This document shows positions 28,620 through 41,411 of a stretch of DNA of 64,000 bases, piece after piece; position 1 is the first letter of the stretch; every line of letters begins with the position of its first letter. The notes under the pieces were generated by a model. That model was not told the DNA's origin and did no database searches. It was given only the letters and a program-made list of their open reading frames with translations. The position numbers were made by a program, and so were the translations under genes. This DNA comes from Tachypleus tridentatus (Eukaryota; Arthropoda; Merostomata; Xiphosura; Limulidae), in NCBI RefSeq assembly GCF_004210375.1, contig NC_134825.1:43952348-44016347 (forward strand), in the 5' to 3' direction.

Positions 28620-31600
28620 TGTATAACTTCTGAGTCAGGTATACTCTTTATCCACCTGGATGTGAGATACACAAAGACAGAAATTGAGAGAAGCCCATCC
28701 AAGAGGGAGATGATGTGGCAGGAAAATGATCCTAGTCAGAGAAAGATATTGTAACTTAATCACACAATAAGAAAGATGGGCAAACAAAAAATACACCCAT
28801 TGGTACAGAATAGCTAGAGAACACTGGACCATACTCAGAAAGTCAGTTACATCCAAAACCTGTTCATGGGGTACCAATATCCAGATAAGGGTAGGATAAG
28901 GGTCATACCATCTTATCCTAAAATCCAACACTGGGGGAGTGAGATCCACTCTGATTCCCTTGTATGATTCTAGGATTAGCTCTGGGTTATTAATTTGGGA
29001 ACTTGACATCAGTATTAAAAGGATATCTATCACATGTAAACAACTCCTTAAACCACGAAACAGGCCAGAATCATCCAAATGGCAATAATAACCCCATAAG
29101 AGGAGAGAACATGGAATAAACAAGGACAGAACCAGAACAATCTAATGAACTGTTACTGTGACCCACAACAAAGATATAAAAGATCAATGGGAAAAGATAA
29201 ACAAAGAAGGTAGGAGAAATTGGAAGAGGCAGGGAGCAGATAGTAAAACCATGGAAATCAAGACTGACCTAGCCAATAAAGAGGACATAACAAGGTGTTT
29301 AGTAGATGAGAAAAATTATCTGATGAAGTAATCAGATGTGTGGGTACATGTAAAGATACTTGAATGTCCAATACTGGCTGAAGGCATTGACTGCCAAAGT
29401 CTGGGGATGAGGTATGGGCAACCATTAGGGAGGTAATTTGGTGTTAAGGGCCACAACAAAATAATTCACATGGGGAGAACCTCATCAATGGCAAAGATCC
29501 CTGAAAATGAGGGGATCTAATAGCCACTCTGTGGGATATATACAGTTGGTGTGCAAGCAGCCAGCACATGACTCACAATAAGATGAATGTGATGTGCATT
29601 GGCCAAGTATAAGAGGCCTAACATCTGAAAACAGATTACTAGATTGTTTGCCCCCATTGGTGGTCGGCATGAGCTACCACTGTAGAACTGTCAGTATGAG
29701 CTATCACAAGAGAATGTAAGGTAAGAAGATGGAAGTAATGCAATGTTTTAAATATGGCTAGAAGTTTCAAAAACGTTGATGTGCAAGGAGTTTTTGTCCT
29801 CAGCCCAATGACCCAAAACTTCCTGATTATTTACCCATGCTCCTTATCCCTGAAGGGATGCATCCATGAAAAATATAGATCTGGACACAGAAGAGGAAGC
29901 AGCAAGCTCTTTAAAAGACGATTCCAAGCAAGGTTTCATTAACCATGAAATGCCTTCTAAAGAGATCCCATATTAGGATGACAAGTGATGTTACTGATGA
30001 TCACACACCCATAAGCAATAGAACCTTGTAAGCAGTAAGAAACTGAGGCAAGAGGGTGTGGCAAACCAACAGGTCTACTGAATGAAGTTGCAAAGAAGTA
30101 GGGTTTAATATAAAAAAGATTCCCAAATAGATAAGAAATTGAGTGACTCTAATGAAGAACTTCTCCAGCTTGATTAACCAGCCCATCCAAACTGTCTATT
30201 ATCATTGGCCAATTTCTTTTCAGAATGACCCAGAAGTAGCCAGTTGTCCATGTACTAATGAGATTGTAGTCCCAAAGCATGGAGATGATGAGCCCAGACT
30301 ACTCAGCAAAGTATGTAAGACACCGAGGCAAGTCTGAAGAGGAGGGCCTGAAATTTATAAACCATTCCAAGATGGACAAGTTAAAAGTAAGGATGAGGCT
30401 AAGGTAAAACTGCTATATGCTGGTGAGCATTGGAAGTATCAATTTTGGTCATCCACAACCCTAGTGAAAATGTCTATCTCTGGATGAGAAAAAGACCCCA
30501 TAGTGAACCATGATAGTGAAATATATTTTAGGCAAAATATATTGATTACTGGCCACTAATCCCTGGTTTCCTTGAAAACAACAAAAGGGCAAGAATAAAA
30601 GCCCGGAAAAGATGGGGAACAGATTCGAATGCATGCTGCAATACAAATTCCCAAACTATTTCTGATGGATACTGGTTTATCAAAAGACCTCAAGAATGAT
30701 AGAAAGAATTGGGATATGGAGAGACAGGAGGTAGGGAAAGAAATTGGACAGTGAATCCTTCAGATAAAATTTGAAGCTCCAATTAATTGCTGATGAAGGA
30801 ACACCAGTAATGAAGACATTTGAACAGTTGAGCTACCACCAGATCTGAACTCAATGGATTATCACAAGCACTGGTGACAATGGGGTGTGTCATTGGGCTA
30901 AGCAACAAAAGAAATACCACAAGTGGAACAAACAGGCAAGGGCTGGGAAGGAGAAGAATGGAAAATGGTAATTGGAGGTAAATAAGTCTCTGACTGAAAT
31001 AAATGGGCTACAATATCTGTAAATGTGGATTGTGGTTGGACCAATGTCACCCAAGGTTGTATAATTTCCAGGACTGCCTCAGAAATGGAGCTATACATAA
31101 ATTCCTAAGATATGTCAAGATTAAATGAATGTGAGCCAATATAGCATCATGACCCATAAGATCACAACAATAAAAAACATGAAATCCAGAGCCGAAGATG
31201 ATATGCGAGATAAAGTGAAGGAGAGAGGGGCAAGAGTATCTTCAGAAAACCCTGCAGGATTTCTGTTGAGAGCTTCGGATAGGTGTATAAAGGAGAAATA
31301 GCAAAAGAGATTGGTAGGGTAAGACACAAGCAAGAACACTGAGCATGGGTAAGATGGACAGATGATTTGTGGAACCACCACTAAAATAACCAACAAGCAA
31401 CCTAAGAGCTGTTGGTCTAAAAAGGGATTGTCAGCATGATGGTAGGAAAGTGTCAACCAATCTGAAGTTTGCAGTTGGTGTGGAATGCTAATCTCCTTAC
31501 TTAATTATCAGGCAAAGTGATCAGCATGAACCCAAATATCAGGTGAGGGAAGAAAAACTAAAAAAGGGGTGAAAAGATTGGTCATGCAATAAGAAAGGAC

Positions 31601-32250
31601 ATGATGCATAACAAACAAGAAAAAGGGATAAAACATCATAAACCTGAGACACAAAATCCATAAAGTTTGCACTAGGACCCATAGAATCCTCGGGTTGAGA
31701 ATGGGAAGGAAGAAAAGCAGATAAATCCACCATAAAGATGCCCACTTCCTGAGGTATGAGAGAATATGCTGATCACTGGTGTAACCTCTGAATTGATAAC
31801 ATTAACTTCATAATTCATTCCACAGAAAACTTCACCAAATCCAAGTTCAATAAATAAATTCAACAAAATTTAACAGACACTAATAAAAGAAACACGTTGA
31901 ATGAAATTACATTAACATAAAGACAAAATCTGGAGGAGGAAAAGACGATCAGTCTGCACAGAATCAGCCTTTTCTGAAAGAGCTTGGACGTTACCCAAAA
32001 ACAAAAATTGTCTCATGTAGTGTTCAACCTCCCAGCATATAAAAGCAGATAAACCCACCATTGGGTCGCCCACATCTGAGGCCTGAGAGAAAATGCTGAT
32101 CATTGATGTAAGCCCTGAAGTTATAACATTAACATCAGAATTCACTGTACAGAAAGGTTCACCAAATTTGAGTTCATAAAATAAAGTAACTAAAAGTAAC
32201 AGATACTAACAGAAGAAAGAGGTTGAAAGAAAGTACCTAAATTAAGAAAA
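28620..32250 (-). mobile_element. DIRS-like retroelement relic (copy B)
   Basis: Decayed minus-strand element read from many short frames. Around 30250 a reverse transcriptase core is recognisable as YMDNWLLLGHSEKKLANDN (compare YLDDWLI of DIRS elements). It is followed by GWLIKLEKFFIRVTQFLIYL, the usual GWxINxEKSxL stretch (30001-30186). At 29485-29670 an RNase H region reads SSNLFSDVRPLI then TEWLLDPLIFRDLCH. Frames at 31121-31456 and 31539-32145 would be the upstream gag-like part. Nothing is intact. No tyrosine recombinase was positively identified, so DIRS is inferred from the RT/RNase H style. Confidence 0.6.
31730..32245. repeat. Direct repeat of about 190 bp with period about 327 bp in DIRS-like copy B
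   Basis: 31741-31915 and 32068-32245 share GAGAATATGCTGATCACTGG versus GAGAAAATGCTGATCATTGA, then ATTCACTGTACAGAAAGGTTC versus ATTCATTCCACAGAAAACTTC, then TAACAGATACTAA versus TAACAGACACTAA. It may be a terminal direct repeat or a tandem leader duplication of the retroelement. Confidence 0.65.
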
Positions 32251-32417
32251 TAACTACTTTGTGAGGAAACAAAGTCGAACATAAAGAATTAAACAAACAA
32301 AATAAAACATGTCTAAAATCAAAGTCTGCCAAACAAAGAGTGATAGTTTGGTAGAGAGAGTCACATGTATCATGTGAGCATATCTTGCTCCTACTGGTTA
32401 GGAAATGATGCATGATG

Positions 32418-32603
32418 TAACTTGTGATGACGAGAAACCCACTTGAAGTAAAAATGTAGCTAAGTACGGCTGGTATGGGTATTAACATTTTTTATCAAAA
32501 TCTTCAGATTAACAAAGAAAATGACCTAAGAAGGTCGAAATGTTGTTCTCTGCTTTATTTTGGTAAAAGTGTTAATATCCATACCAACCATCCTGAAATA
32601 CAT
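32418..32603 (-). mobile_element. Short foldback element with 12-bp target duplication (copy 1)
   Basis: Flanked by TGATGCATGATG at 32406-32417 and 32604-32615. Arms CTGGTATGGGTATTAACAT and GTGTTAATATCCATACCA pair. The core has ATGACCTAAGAAGGTCGAAA followed by TGTTGTTCTCTGC. The tail reads, on the minus strand, CAAGTGGGTTTCTCGTCATCA, so the element points left. Same family as 45011-45179. Confidence 0.75.
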
Positions 32604-32699
32604 TGATGCATGATGAGAAGCAGGTGTCTTATGACATGTGTAAAAAAACGATCGATTATAGAGAGCAGCACTAAACAAAAATAGCAAATATTGTATGGG

Positions 32700-33004
32700 A
32701 AAATAGTATTTTTAGTGAAGTATTTTTCACAACATAAAATAAAGTTTTGTCCATGAATATATTGAGTATTTGTTTAGTATCGTCCTCATCTCAAAAATTT
32801 CAAATTTCCTTTCTGTAATCCCTAAAATCTCCTTTATTGTTTCAAATTGCAACATGAAACTATATTAGTTTATACTAAGTAGATTTAAGCTTGTAACAGT
32901 ATACATCTATCTATAATTTTACATTTTATTGTCCTTTTGTTTGCCTTTCGAACCATATCTAACTACTATCTGAGTCATTATGAATCGTAAATTATTCAGG
33001 GGTA
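32700..33004. repeat. Unidentified interspersed repeat, copy 1, left part
   Basis: Aligns by eye with 47585-47912 (AGTATTTTTCACAACATAA versus AGTATTTTCACCACAACTTT, TGTAATCCCTAAAATCT, TGAAACTATATTAG). It ends at the TA at 33003-33004, which is the Tc1 target site. Confidence 0.7.
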
Positions 33005-34628
33005 CAGTTACAACAGAATGTGTTTGTACCCCTGCGTCGTGAGTAGTTTTTTCCTCATAACTTAAAAAGGCATGATGATTAGGATAATGAAAGCAGAGTA
33101 TTTTATAAATATCATACTAACACACATCTATGTAAATTTGTATGAAAATTAAACGAAAATAAACTGTTTATAAACAAATAACCAAAAATAGGAGGAGCAG
33201 AAAGTGTTCATACATTTCAGAATGTGTGAAAAAAACTGATATTCCCGTAAAAATTTTGTTTAGTTTGGCGAATCAACTACATTATGCCATTCCAGAACTA
33301 GACACTGGGTTCATAATTATTGGAATTTAGCCAGCAAAAAATGTACTTCTGGCAATTTAGTGCTGTCTCCGTCATTATCTGCTTGGTCATCATGGCGAAC
33401 AGGAAACAACTGTCCAGTGATTTAAAAAACCGAATTATTGTAACATACAAGTCTCGTGAGTCTCTTTCCGGTATTACTACACAAATTAATATGCCCAAAT
33501 CTACTGTTCAAAGCATAATTGCCAAGTTTAAGCTTACAGGATCAACTGCTAACCTCCTTCATTCCGGACGCCCCACACAAAATTCCCAGAGAGAAACAAA
33601 AAGAAGATTCTCAGAGAAATTAGTAAGAGCCCTCGTTTAACACGTAATGACATACAGAAACTGGTAAGGGAAACTGGGGTTGAAGTAAGCACTTCTACAG
33701 GTACAAACATGTTACACTTTCTGGGTTCAAAGAATGTTGTCCTCATGGAACTCCATATTTGAAGCCTGTTCATTTGGAAGCACGATTTGGGTATGCAAGA
33801 AAGCATGTTGATAAACCCTTTACCTATTGCAAGAGTATTCTTTGGTCAGACGAGCCTAAAATCGAGCTTTTCAGCCACAATGATGTTCCCTATATTTTCT
33901 GTAAGAAGGGGGAACGAAATCTTCCAAAGAACACCGTCCATATAGTTAAACACAGAGGTGGCTCGATCATGCTATGGGGTTCCTTCAGCTCTTCTGGTGT
34001 AGGCAGCCTTCATCGCGTCAACAGAATTATGAAAAAAAGAAGAGTACATTGATATATTAGGCACTTATATCAAGAATGATGCTCGGAACTTGTGGCTTGG
34101 GCATCATTGGATCTTCCAGAACGACAATGACCCTAAGCACACATTGAAATATGTGTAATCCTGGTTGCAGAGGAACCATATAAGCATTCTGGAATGGCCA
34201 TTGCAGTCACATGATCTCAACCCAATTGAAAATGTTTGGCATGAGTTGAAGACCAGGGTTCATCAGCATCATCCAAAAAACTTGCAAGATTTGGAGGCCT
34301 TCTGTAAAGAAAAATGGAAGAAAATACCGGTCGAGTACTGTCAAACGATCATGCAGGGCTATGAGGAGAGATTGCGTCAAGTAATTCACCTGAAAGGCTA
34401 CACAACTGATCATTAAAGTAGACGCACGAACACTTTCTGCCCCTCTTATATTTGGTTATCTGTTTATAAATTGTTTGTCGTTCAATTTACATAAAAATTT
34501 ATGTAGATGTGTGTTAGCATAATATTTATACTACACTACGCTTTCATTATCCTAATCGTGATACTTTTTAAGTTATGAGGAAAAAACTACTTACGACGCA
34601 GACGTACGAACACTTTCTATCGTAACTG
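33005..34628 (+). mobile_element. Tc1-family DNA transposon, complete but inactive
   Basis: 1624 bp between TA dinucleotides (33003-33004 and 34629-34630), the Tc1/mariner target duplication. Long terminal inverted repeats of about 210 bp (33005-33220 and 34418-34628) start CAGTTACAACAG and CAGTTACGATAG. Both contain CTGCGTCGT and GTAGTTTTTTCCTCATAACT. The transposase reading frame lies between them. The corresponding empty site is visible in the paralogous repeat at 47911. Confidence 0.95.
33392..34416 (+). pseudogene. Tc1 transposase, disrupted
   Basis: Starts MANRKQLSSDLKNRIIVTYK with helix-turn-helix text (INMPKSTVQSIIAKFK) and the GRP linker. The catalytic triad is visible: D at 33849 in ILWSDEPKIELF, D at 34123 in WIFQNDNDPKHT, and E at 34228 in NPIENVWHELK. 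The last two are 34 residues apart, the Tc1 DD34E pattern. The frame is broken near 33600-33640, again near 33750 and near 34050, and by a TAA stop at 34156. No intact protein can be made. Confidence 0.93.
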
Positions 34629-35350
34629 TACATGCAGCTTATATCATGCTATCAAATTACATTTCCCATGTACTGCTTGCATGCGTGTCTTGTGAAACAT
34701 TTTATCATATTATTATTATTTATTTTACCTTGTATAATTTAAACTAACTTAAGAACATTCTTATTTTCACATTTTAGTTACTTTTACAATAATAAATGAA
34801 GAATGAACATGAAAAACAAGAAATATAGTACTTACCCATTTTTTTTTCTTGCTGTTGATTGTTGAGTACATTTATGCTTACTTTTTATACACATGGTAGT
34901 TATCCACTAAATAATTTTTATTTAATTAAATATTGCACTGAAGATCATTGAATAATAATATATAAAAAGCAGACAATTTCCCCTAACTCTCACAGTTTTG
35001 CTGGCTTTCTAACTGTGTGGCAAGACCCATTACAAATTTGTCCAAGCTAGTCATTAAGGTTCTCATTGAAACACTGCTTGTACTCTTAGTGAAACTGACT
35101 CTTATCTGTTCAGAACACAAAGTTATACAGTATGTCATTTGAGAGATGAAAACCTTGCCTTTCTATCAGTTTTATGTAGTATGTAATTAAATGTAACAGA
35201 GAACTATTAACATATCCTGAAAGAGAGGATGTGATAGGAGTAGTCTGACTTTCTATTGATAGTTCTGTAACCAAACAAAATTAGAGGCAATAAAAATCAT
35301 GGTTTGTCTGAACAATGATGATTCTATAGAGAGTAATTAAAGTTTAATTT
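34629..35350. repeat. Unidentified interspersed repeat, copy 1, right part
   Basis: Continues the repeat broken by the Tc1 element and aligns with 47911-48700, including CTATCAAATTACAT, the TTACTTTTACAATAATAA run, CTTGCTGTTGATTGTTGAG versus TTGTTGTTGATTGTCAATG, and the TCTGA...AACAAAATTAGAGG region. The similarity fades after about 35350. Confidence 0.7.
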
Positions 35351-36578
35351 CTTACTCTTTGAAGGGGTGTTGGAAAAATTAGAGAATACAAGATGCCTAG
35401 AGAAAATATGTCACATGTATCGTACTAGGAGAAATTTATGATTTTTTAAAATATTTCCTTGTAGAATTAAATACTTAAAGCTTATATACTACTAAAATAT
35501 GGATTATTAGCTAAGACTTTATGCTACACTCATTAGTATAATGCAGACACAAAGTCATTCAATAAAATTTTGAATATAAGATTGTGAAACATTCTGTCAT
35601 GCATAGTAAAAGATACCTAGGAATAAAGGGTTAAGATAACAAATCTTGCACAATCTATCACATATTTTGTAAAAAGCGTATAATGATTTTAAGGTGTATA
35701 AAATTTTTAAACATGCCAAAGCTATAACAAGTAGTCTGTAGTATCTACTAACTGATTTTCCTTGTGTGTGAAATAACTAAGAAGTAATGAATAAAGCAAT
35801 GTTTCATTTACAAATTAGTTTGTCAACATGCAAAAGTTGAGTGATTTGAGCTAAATAGAACTGATTTAAATCATTCAATAGTAATAAATGTTCTCCCACT
35901 ATTAATTAAATGTTTAGAATTTAACAAAAACTCCAGAATGAATCTAGATTCAAACTTGATGATGAGGAACCCACTTTGAGACAATAGTATACAGACAGCT
36001 TAACAAGATAATAAAACTTTTATTACAAGTATAACCTTGTAACAATTGTAAAAAATTTTGACAAGATTTTGTGATCATTATGCTTCTGATGATAGTATTA
36101 ATTTTAGAAAAGAATATGCAGTTGAATCACGTAAAAAGCGTGTTAACTTCAAGTATGAGGGGAATAATTCATGAACAAATAGTGCATTCAGAATTAGATT
36201 TAAAATTCTTAAACTATTTAATAATGTTACATTGTCATATAGATATGTAGAAGTAAGATAACCTTGTCTATTCCAGTTATGATAAACAAATCAAATGTAC
36301 AAACTCAAAAATGTCTGAATATTATAACAACAAGAGGTAATTACTTGAAATTTACACAAAAGAAGGGCCATGAACATTAATCATTATTTAGTATGCCAGC
36401 AAGAAGATAAATATATAACATTGAAATAATATATTTAACCATAAATTTAAGATCACAAAAATAAGGTTCAGAAACTAATTCTTACAGGAGGGTAGTACCC
36501 TATTCTTTAAATTATGATATTTGAATTTGTATACTTTAAGCCAATTTTAAACAAACATTATAAAAATGTATATTTCAC

Positions 36579-36701
36579 CTGCATTAACCACTGATGAATC
36601 AGTTCATCACGATACTGTGAAAGAAAAGGTCCCAAGAATGACAGGAAACCAGCAGCAACTAAACAGTCTCCAACCAAGAGATTTAATCTTTCATCCAGAT
36701 C
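36579..36701 (-). CDS. DNAH2: DNAH2-like dynein exon 11: start of AAA5
   Basis: Acceptor TTCTAAAG and donor GTGAAA, 123 bases, exactly 41 codons in phase 0. It encodes DLDERLNLLVGDCLVAAGFL, then SFLGPFLSQYRDELIHQWLM, then Q. The LVGDCLxAAxFLSxxGPF block opens AAA5. A misleading open frame runs on the opposite strand of this exon. Confidence 0.95.
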
Positions 36702-38001
36702 CTTTAGAATCACAAGTTTTACATATAGCAAGTGATTATTATAAGGTAAAAGGGTATATATTGATAAAAAAATTCAAAAACACACACTTGTAACTCATGT
36801 TTAGTTTATATTTGCAGGGTGTATTGGCATCAAGAGTATTCAATGTGTTAAGAAATAACATAAATCAAGGACACGCACACAGCCCACACTTATTTTATAA
36901 CAGCAGACAATGAATAACAAAAAGTGGTAGGTTACGCATGCTTGATGATTATTACAAACTAGCACAGTATATAAAAATAATGTTTATTTACATTAGCAAA
37001 AGTAACAAATGCATATACTTGCATGTGGCTCTGTTTGTTATAGATTATAAAGGTGTACAGGTAAAATAGCATGATGTCTCATGTTTATTGCAAAATACCA
37101 CTTATAGATTTACAACCAACTACCAAAAATTTTATCAATAGTATATTAGGATATATTTCTAGGTCTTGAAACAAACTCTAACATTTATTTGATGCATTGT
37201 AAGCACAGCTATTTATTGTAAATGTTTAACATTTAGAAGAAAATATAAAAACAAAAACAGCAGATACAAGAAAAATTAATTGTCATTTCTGAAACTAAAC
37301 TGTAATAATATGGGTTTTGGGAATGCAATAAAAAAGAAACAAAATCAAAAATGGTTATGCCATAAAAAGTAGTAAGAACTTAAGAGTGAAAGTAGTTTGT
37401 AGAATTTATATTATATATCAATCAAAATCAATGCAAAATATTTCACATATTACATACTAAATAACTTCCAGCAACACTTTTTACTTCAAAACCCATGACT
37501 AATTTCAAGAAATTCCCTAAAATCAATAGTTTTATTAAAAGTTTGAGCAATTTTATAAACACTATCATGACATTCATACATACTGAGGTATTTTACATAG
37601 AAAATATTTATATGCATATCATTTGCTTTAAGCAATGCCAAAATATAATGATTAATAAAACATAGTTTTCAGTTAATTATATATATATAAAACAAAAATT
37701 TCAGGGAAAAATATTTATTTCTTTGAATTAGTAGCAATACAAAACAAAATAGTTTTAACACAAAGGAATGATAGGATGTTAAAATAACCAAATGTTTGAT
37801 AAGTTTTCTATTTATACAATTCTATGTGACATAAAGTACTTAATATAAAATATACAAAAAATATTTCATTGTTTATAAAGACACCTACATTTTTACAAAT
37901 ATCAAATGATTTATTAAACAAATATATATCAGTTAAAAATGACTCCACATCTTATGACAGTCTATACTAATATTACAAGTATAAGATTTAAAGCAACCAA
38001 C
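36702..38001 (-). other. Dynein intron, AT-rich
   Basis: No gene or identified repeat seen. Confidence 0.6.
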
Positions 38002-38166
38002 CATCACATTTTCCTCCCAGCGTACTTTTTCTGAAGCTAGTCCATCCACTAGCTTATCAGCTCTGTCCAGTTTAATTACTAACGTCTCTGCCTTATTTCT
38101 CAGCTCTTCTTTCTGTGCCAGCTTCTCTTCATACTGATACTTCAGTGTCTCAATTTTATCATTCAA
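38002..38166 (-). CDS. DNAH2: DNAH2-like dynein exon 10: stalk coiled coil 2, second part
   Basis: Acceptor CTATTAG. It encodes LNDKIETLKYQYEEKLAQKE, then ELRNKAETLVIKLDRADKLV, then DGLASEKVRWEENVM. The RAxxLVxGLxxEKxRWEE motif is the dynein coiled coil 2/AAA5 junction. Two donors are possible: GTTGGT after NVM (chosen, because it gives the family spacing of 14 residues from the Trp to VGD) or GTGATG after WEEN (two residues shorter, same phase). Confidence 0.92.
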
Positions 38167-38417
38167 CTAATAGAACCATGAAAAGTTGAAATAAGAATTT
38201 AAAATTTTGAAAATCCTAGAATACCATCACAAATATCAAAAAACATCCTCATTTATAGAGAGTATACCCTGCATATTGTCGAATATTATACATTATTATT
38301 CAATAAAAAGAAACAAGTCTTCAAAAATATCAATACTTTATCTGGAGTCCAATTATAATATATATATATATTTTAAACCTACCAATAAAATGTATTACAC
38401 TAGTATTGTGTTAATAC

Positions 38418-38514
38418 CTCCAAAAGTTTATTTTTAGCTTCAGATAATGCTGCTTGTTTTTCAGCCAACTGAGATTCTGCTGTATATAAGCGTTGTCTTT
38501 TGGGTTCTACAATC
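38418..38514 (-). CDS. DNAH2: DNAH2-like dynein exon 9: stalk coiled coil 2, first part
   Basis: Acceptor TTATTCTAG and donor GTATTA, 97 bases, completing a split Arg codon. It encodes IVEPKRQRLYTAESQLAEKQ, then AALSEAKNKLLE. The VxPK+xxLxxAxxxLxxxxxxL heptads begin coiled coil 2. It is too short to stand out as an open frame, but phases and neighbours fix it. Confidence 0.93.
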
Positions 38515-40772
38515 CTAGAATAAGTAATGTAAATTTATTGAAATTAATGACAGGCTAAGTGATCAGAACACAAAGATATTACAGTACATTATTTAAAAAT
38601 AGTGAAAATATTATTTAAACTCAAACATTTATCAAACTTAAAATCCCAGTTAAAAGAATAAATACAAACCTGAGAAATATTTTCATATTTGTGAAATTAT
38701 GCAAAATAATTTAAGATATGTATCAATTCTTTATTCCATGCATATATCTGCAGCCAATTTGACTTTGTAAGTGTAAAAACAACAACAAAAAATTTAATTC
38801 TTTGGAATTGTAGACATATACAAGGGCCTTAAAATTTGGAATGAATCAATTATGAATAACTTCTGAGCAGTAACTGGTAAACTGAACAGAGCAATGAAAA
38901 TTGTATAATAAATAAAATTATCGCATAATTAGCTTTAGCCTGAAATCAATCAGTAAATAAAATAATACAGTAAAATTATAATGAATATGTTTAGGTTTAT
39001 AGTATTCAAATTTAATGGATATATGAAATAATCCTTTTTAAAAATTGAGTTACAAAGATCTAGTTTTAAAGACTTGTCAGTAAAGTATAAATCTTTTAAT
39101 AATTAATCTGTTGAGGTACAATGATTATAAATAATGCTTTTGACAATAAATACTTTAATCAGAATTTTATTGTAATCTCACAAGAATGTATTAGTAAGAA
39201 GTATCATATTCACAAATAAATTTTTGGTTGAGACCAGCTGGATACATTGAGTTATTTCATGGTCCTAAGGCAGAATGATTACTGTATTTGTAATGATAAA
39301 GTTCTTGTTGCACTAATCAGAATACATTAGTTATTTTTGTCATTAGGTTTTATTCAGTCAATGATCACTAACACTTCTTTCAGCACTGTTTCTAGATTGA
39401 TTCAAAAGTCACATACTAAGTTTCATAGTGGCATGAAAAGATTGATATAATTCTACATGATTTTAGGAATTTTACAGGGATTAAAGGAATTAATAAGTAT
39501 TTCAGATTTTCATCACAACTTTAAACAAATATTTTATTAAATATATTTTTTATTCTAATTGCCATCCAGATGCAAGATAACCTATTAATATTAAAACATG
39601 GGCCACAGATAAAATTAAACTCGTATTTATATAATAGCATGTCTTTTCATTTTGGAACTACTATTTATGATCTGACAAATGTGATGTAAACTGTAGGCAC
39701 AATGTTAGGTAAAGAACCAAATTTCACTATTATGAGGTATCACATAATTTAAAAACACTCTGCAATTCATCAACTGTCTAAGAAAAAGCTACAATGATGA
39801 AAAATTGAGCACTATAGATTCTTAAACATGGAACTTATAAACTATGCTTGTAGTAAAACTTATGTGTGCTGAATTCTGCAGTGTTCACATTATCTTTACA
39901 AATTATACATTCAGAATGTAAGTTGTACAAAACAACATAATATTACATTGACATATCAACTGTACACTTTTCAAACTAAAACACACTAAAGTACATTTCA
40001 CAAATGTATATTTTGTTTTTATTTATTTATACTTTAATAAAAACAATGTCAAAATGTATTAGTTAATATAAAAATTATAAAACTAAATATTTTTACATAC
40101 CAAAAATATTCAACAATTAGAAATCATTAATACTTTTAGCAAACATTCAAAAATTCAATAAAGCAGTAATGAACATGGTACTTTTTATTAAAATGAAATG
40201 ACAGTAATAGCATTTTGCAGTTTTTAAAACTTAATTTTTAGTAAAACTCAATTAATTAGTTCAAACTAATGAAGTTTAAATGCCTTTTTCACCTATAACC
40301 AAATTGTTGTGAACTTTCATCAAAACTAACATTCTGATATTTTATGATATTCTATTTTATTAAAACTTAGTTTTACTAAAACTCAATACATTAGTTCAAA
40401 AGTAAAATAGTCCAAATTTCACTAAAATTTATTAGTTAGATTTAAATGCTTTGTTCATACTTATATACAATGTATACATATTCAAATAAAATTTAATAGC
40501 TTTCTACTTAAAATACATATTCATGTGCTTTCAGCAAAAGCTGATTTATATTTTCCAAACTAATGCTCATGTTTCATAAAATTTCATCAAATGTATCTAT
40601 TTGTTTTAAACATTTCAGTATACATTACCACAAATACAGATAATATCATTTAAAAGAGATAAAGTTTTTTTTTCTGACTGACTGCTGATCTAGTAAAACA
40701 ATAGTTGGTAGCAGCTATGATATAGTAATATTAATAAAATAATCAGTTGTTTGAATACAAACTTGAACATAC
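38515..40772 (-). other. Dynein intron, AT-rich
   Basis: About 2.3 kb of AT-rich sequence. TTAGTAAAACTCAATTAATTAGTTC near 40240 and a similar phrase near 40376 look like a degraded local duplication. No gene or known element seen. Confidence 0.6.
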
Positions 40773-40962
40773 CTATAGACTTTCCCATAAACTTCCATTG
40801 CTCGTACCCACATACACAGAGACCTTGCCGCTAGAGAAACTTTACCCACAATTTCAGGATGAAAGTCAGGTTGTACTACATACTTTCCAATTCTATTTAG
40901 GACCCAGTCATTAATGTTATCTTTATCAAAGGTCATCAAATGATTAATGAAATTCGGATCAC
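40773..40962 (-). CDS. DNAH2: DNAH2-like dynein exon 8: microtubule-binding domain
   Basis: Acceptor TATTTCAG and donor GTATGT, 190 bases, phase 1 to phase 2. It encodes GDPNFINHLMTFDKDNINDW, then IGKYVVQPDFHPEIVGKVSL, then AARSLCMWVRAMEVYGKVYR. The AA+SLCxWVRAMxxY motif is near-universal at the exit of the microtubule-binding tip. Confidence 0.97.
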
Positions 40963-41269
40963 CTGAAATATAAAATTACATACTTCAATATATAAATTGC
41001 CCAAGTCATGAAAATAATATAATACAGTGAGAGAGCAAATAATAAATGAAAGTTATTAAAACTTAACAGTTAACATTACAATTACATTACAGGCTGATGC
41101 AAAACATATGTAGAGGTAGAAATTTGTTCAAAGCTTGTCAAATGCTCAAGAAATTCCATGGCAGTTGTGCAAGAAGTAATAGTTCATGGTACAGCGAGAG
41201 AGGTAAATAGAATTTCTGAATTATAGTGTTTTTTTGTTCACTTTGACACTAGGAATTATTTTCATTTAC

Positions 41270-41411
41270 CAAGTTGGCGTTTTGCCTCCACCCATGTTGG
41301 CTCAGAACCTCTGAGAATCATCACAGCTTCCATCACTTTCTCCACTAAAGCTGGTGGTCGGCCATAGCTTTTAACCTCTCCAATGTCCTTTTTGTTGAGA
41401 GATTCAAGTGC
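41270..41411 (-). CDS. DNAH2: DNAH2-like dynein exon 7: stalk, entry to microtubule-binding domain
   Basis: Acceptor TAATTTCAG and donor GTAAAT, 142 bases, phase 0 to phase 1. It encodes ALESLNKKDIGEVKSYGRPP, then VEKVMEAVMILRGSEPTWVE, then AKRQLG. The ALxxLxKxDIxExKSxxxPP block is the standard passage into the microtubule-binding tip. Confidence 0.96.

Larger units (their letters stand above)
28142..36578 (-). other. 8.4-kb dynein intron filled with mobile elements
   Basis: Holds a DIRS-like relic (28620-32250), a short foldback (32418-32603), an unidentified repeat (32700-35350) and the Tc1 element inserted in that repeat. The part from 35350 to 36578 is AT-rich with nothing recognised. 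Confidence 0.75.

Noticed and set aside
28635..29123. 162-codon minus-strand open frame as a host gene
   Set aside because: It lies in line with DIRS-like RT and RNase H fragments of the same strand and composition, so it is most likely part of that relic. I could not confirm a recombinase domain in it.
33298..33806. Minus-strand open frames opposite the transposase
   Set aside because: They are antisense shadows of the Tc1 transposase frame.
36566..36913. Possible nested plus-strand two-exon gene (36566-36745 and 36818-36913 with GT-AG and in-frame stop)
   Set aside because: The first part is the antisense of a clear dynein AAA5 exon (36579-36701), which explains its open frame and composition. 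The second part has no independent support.
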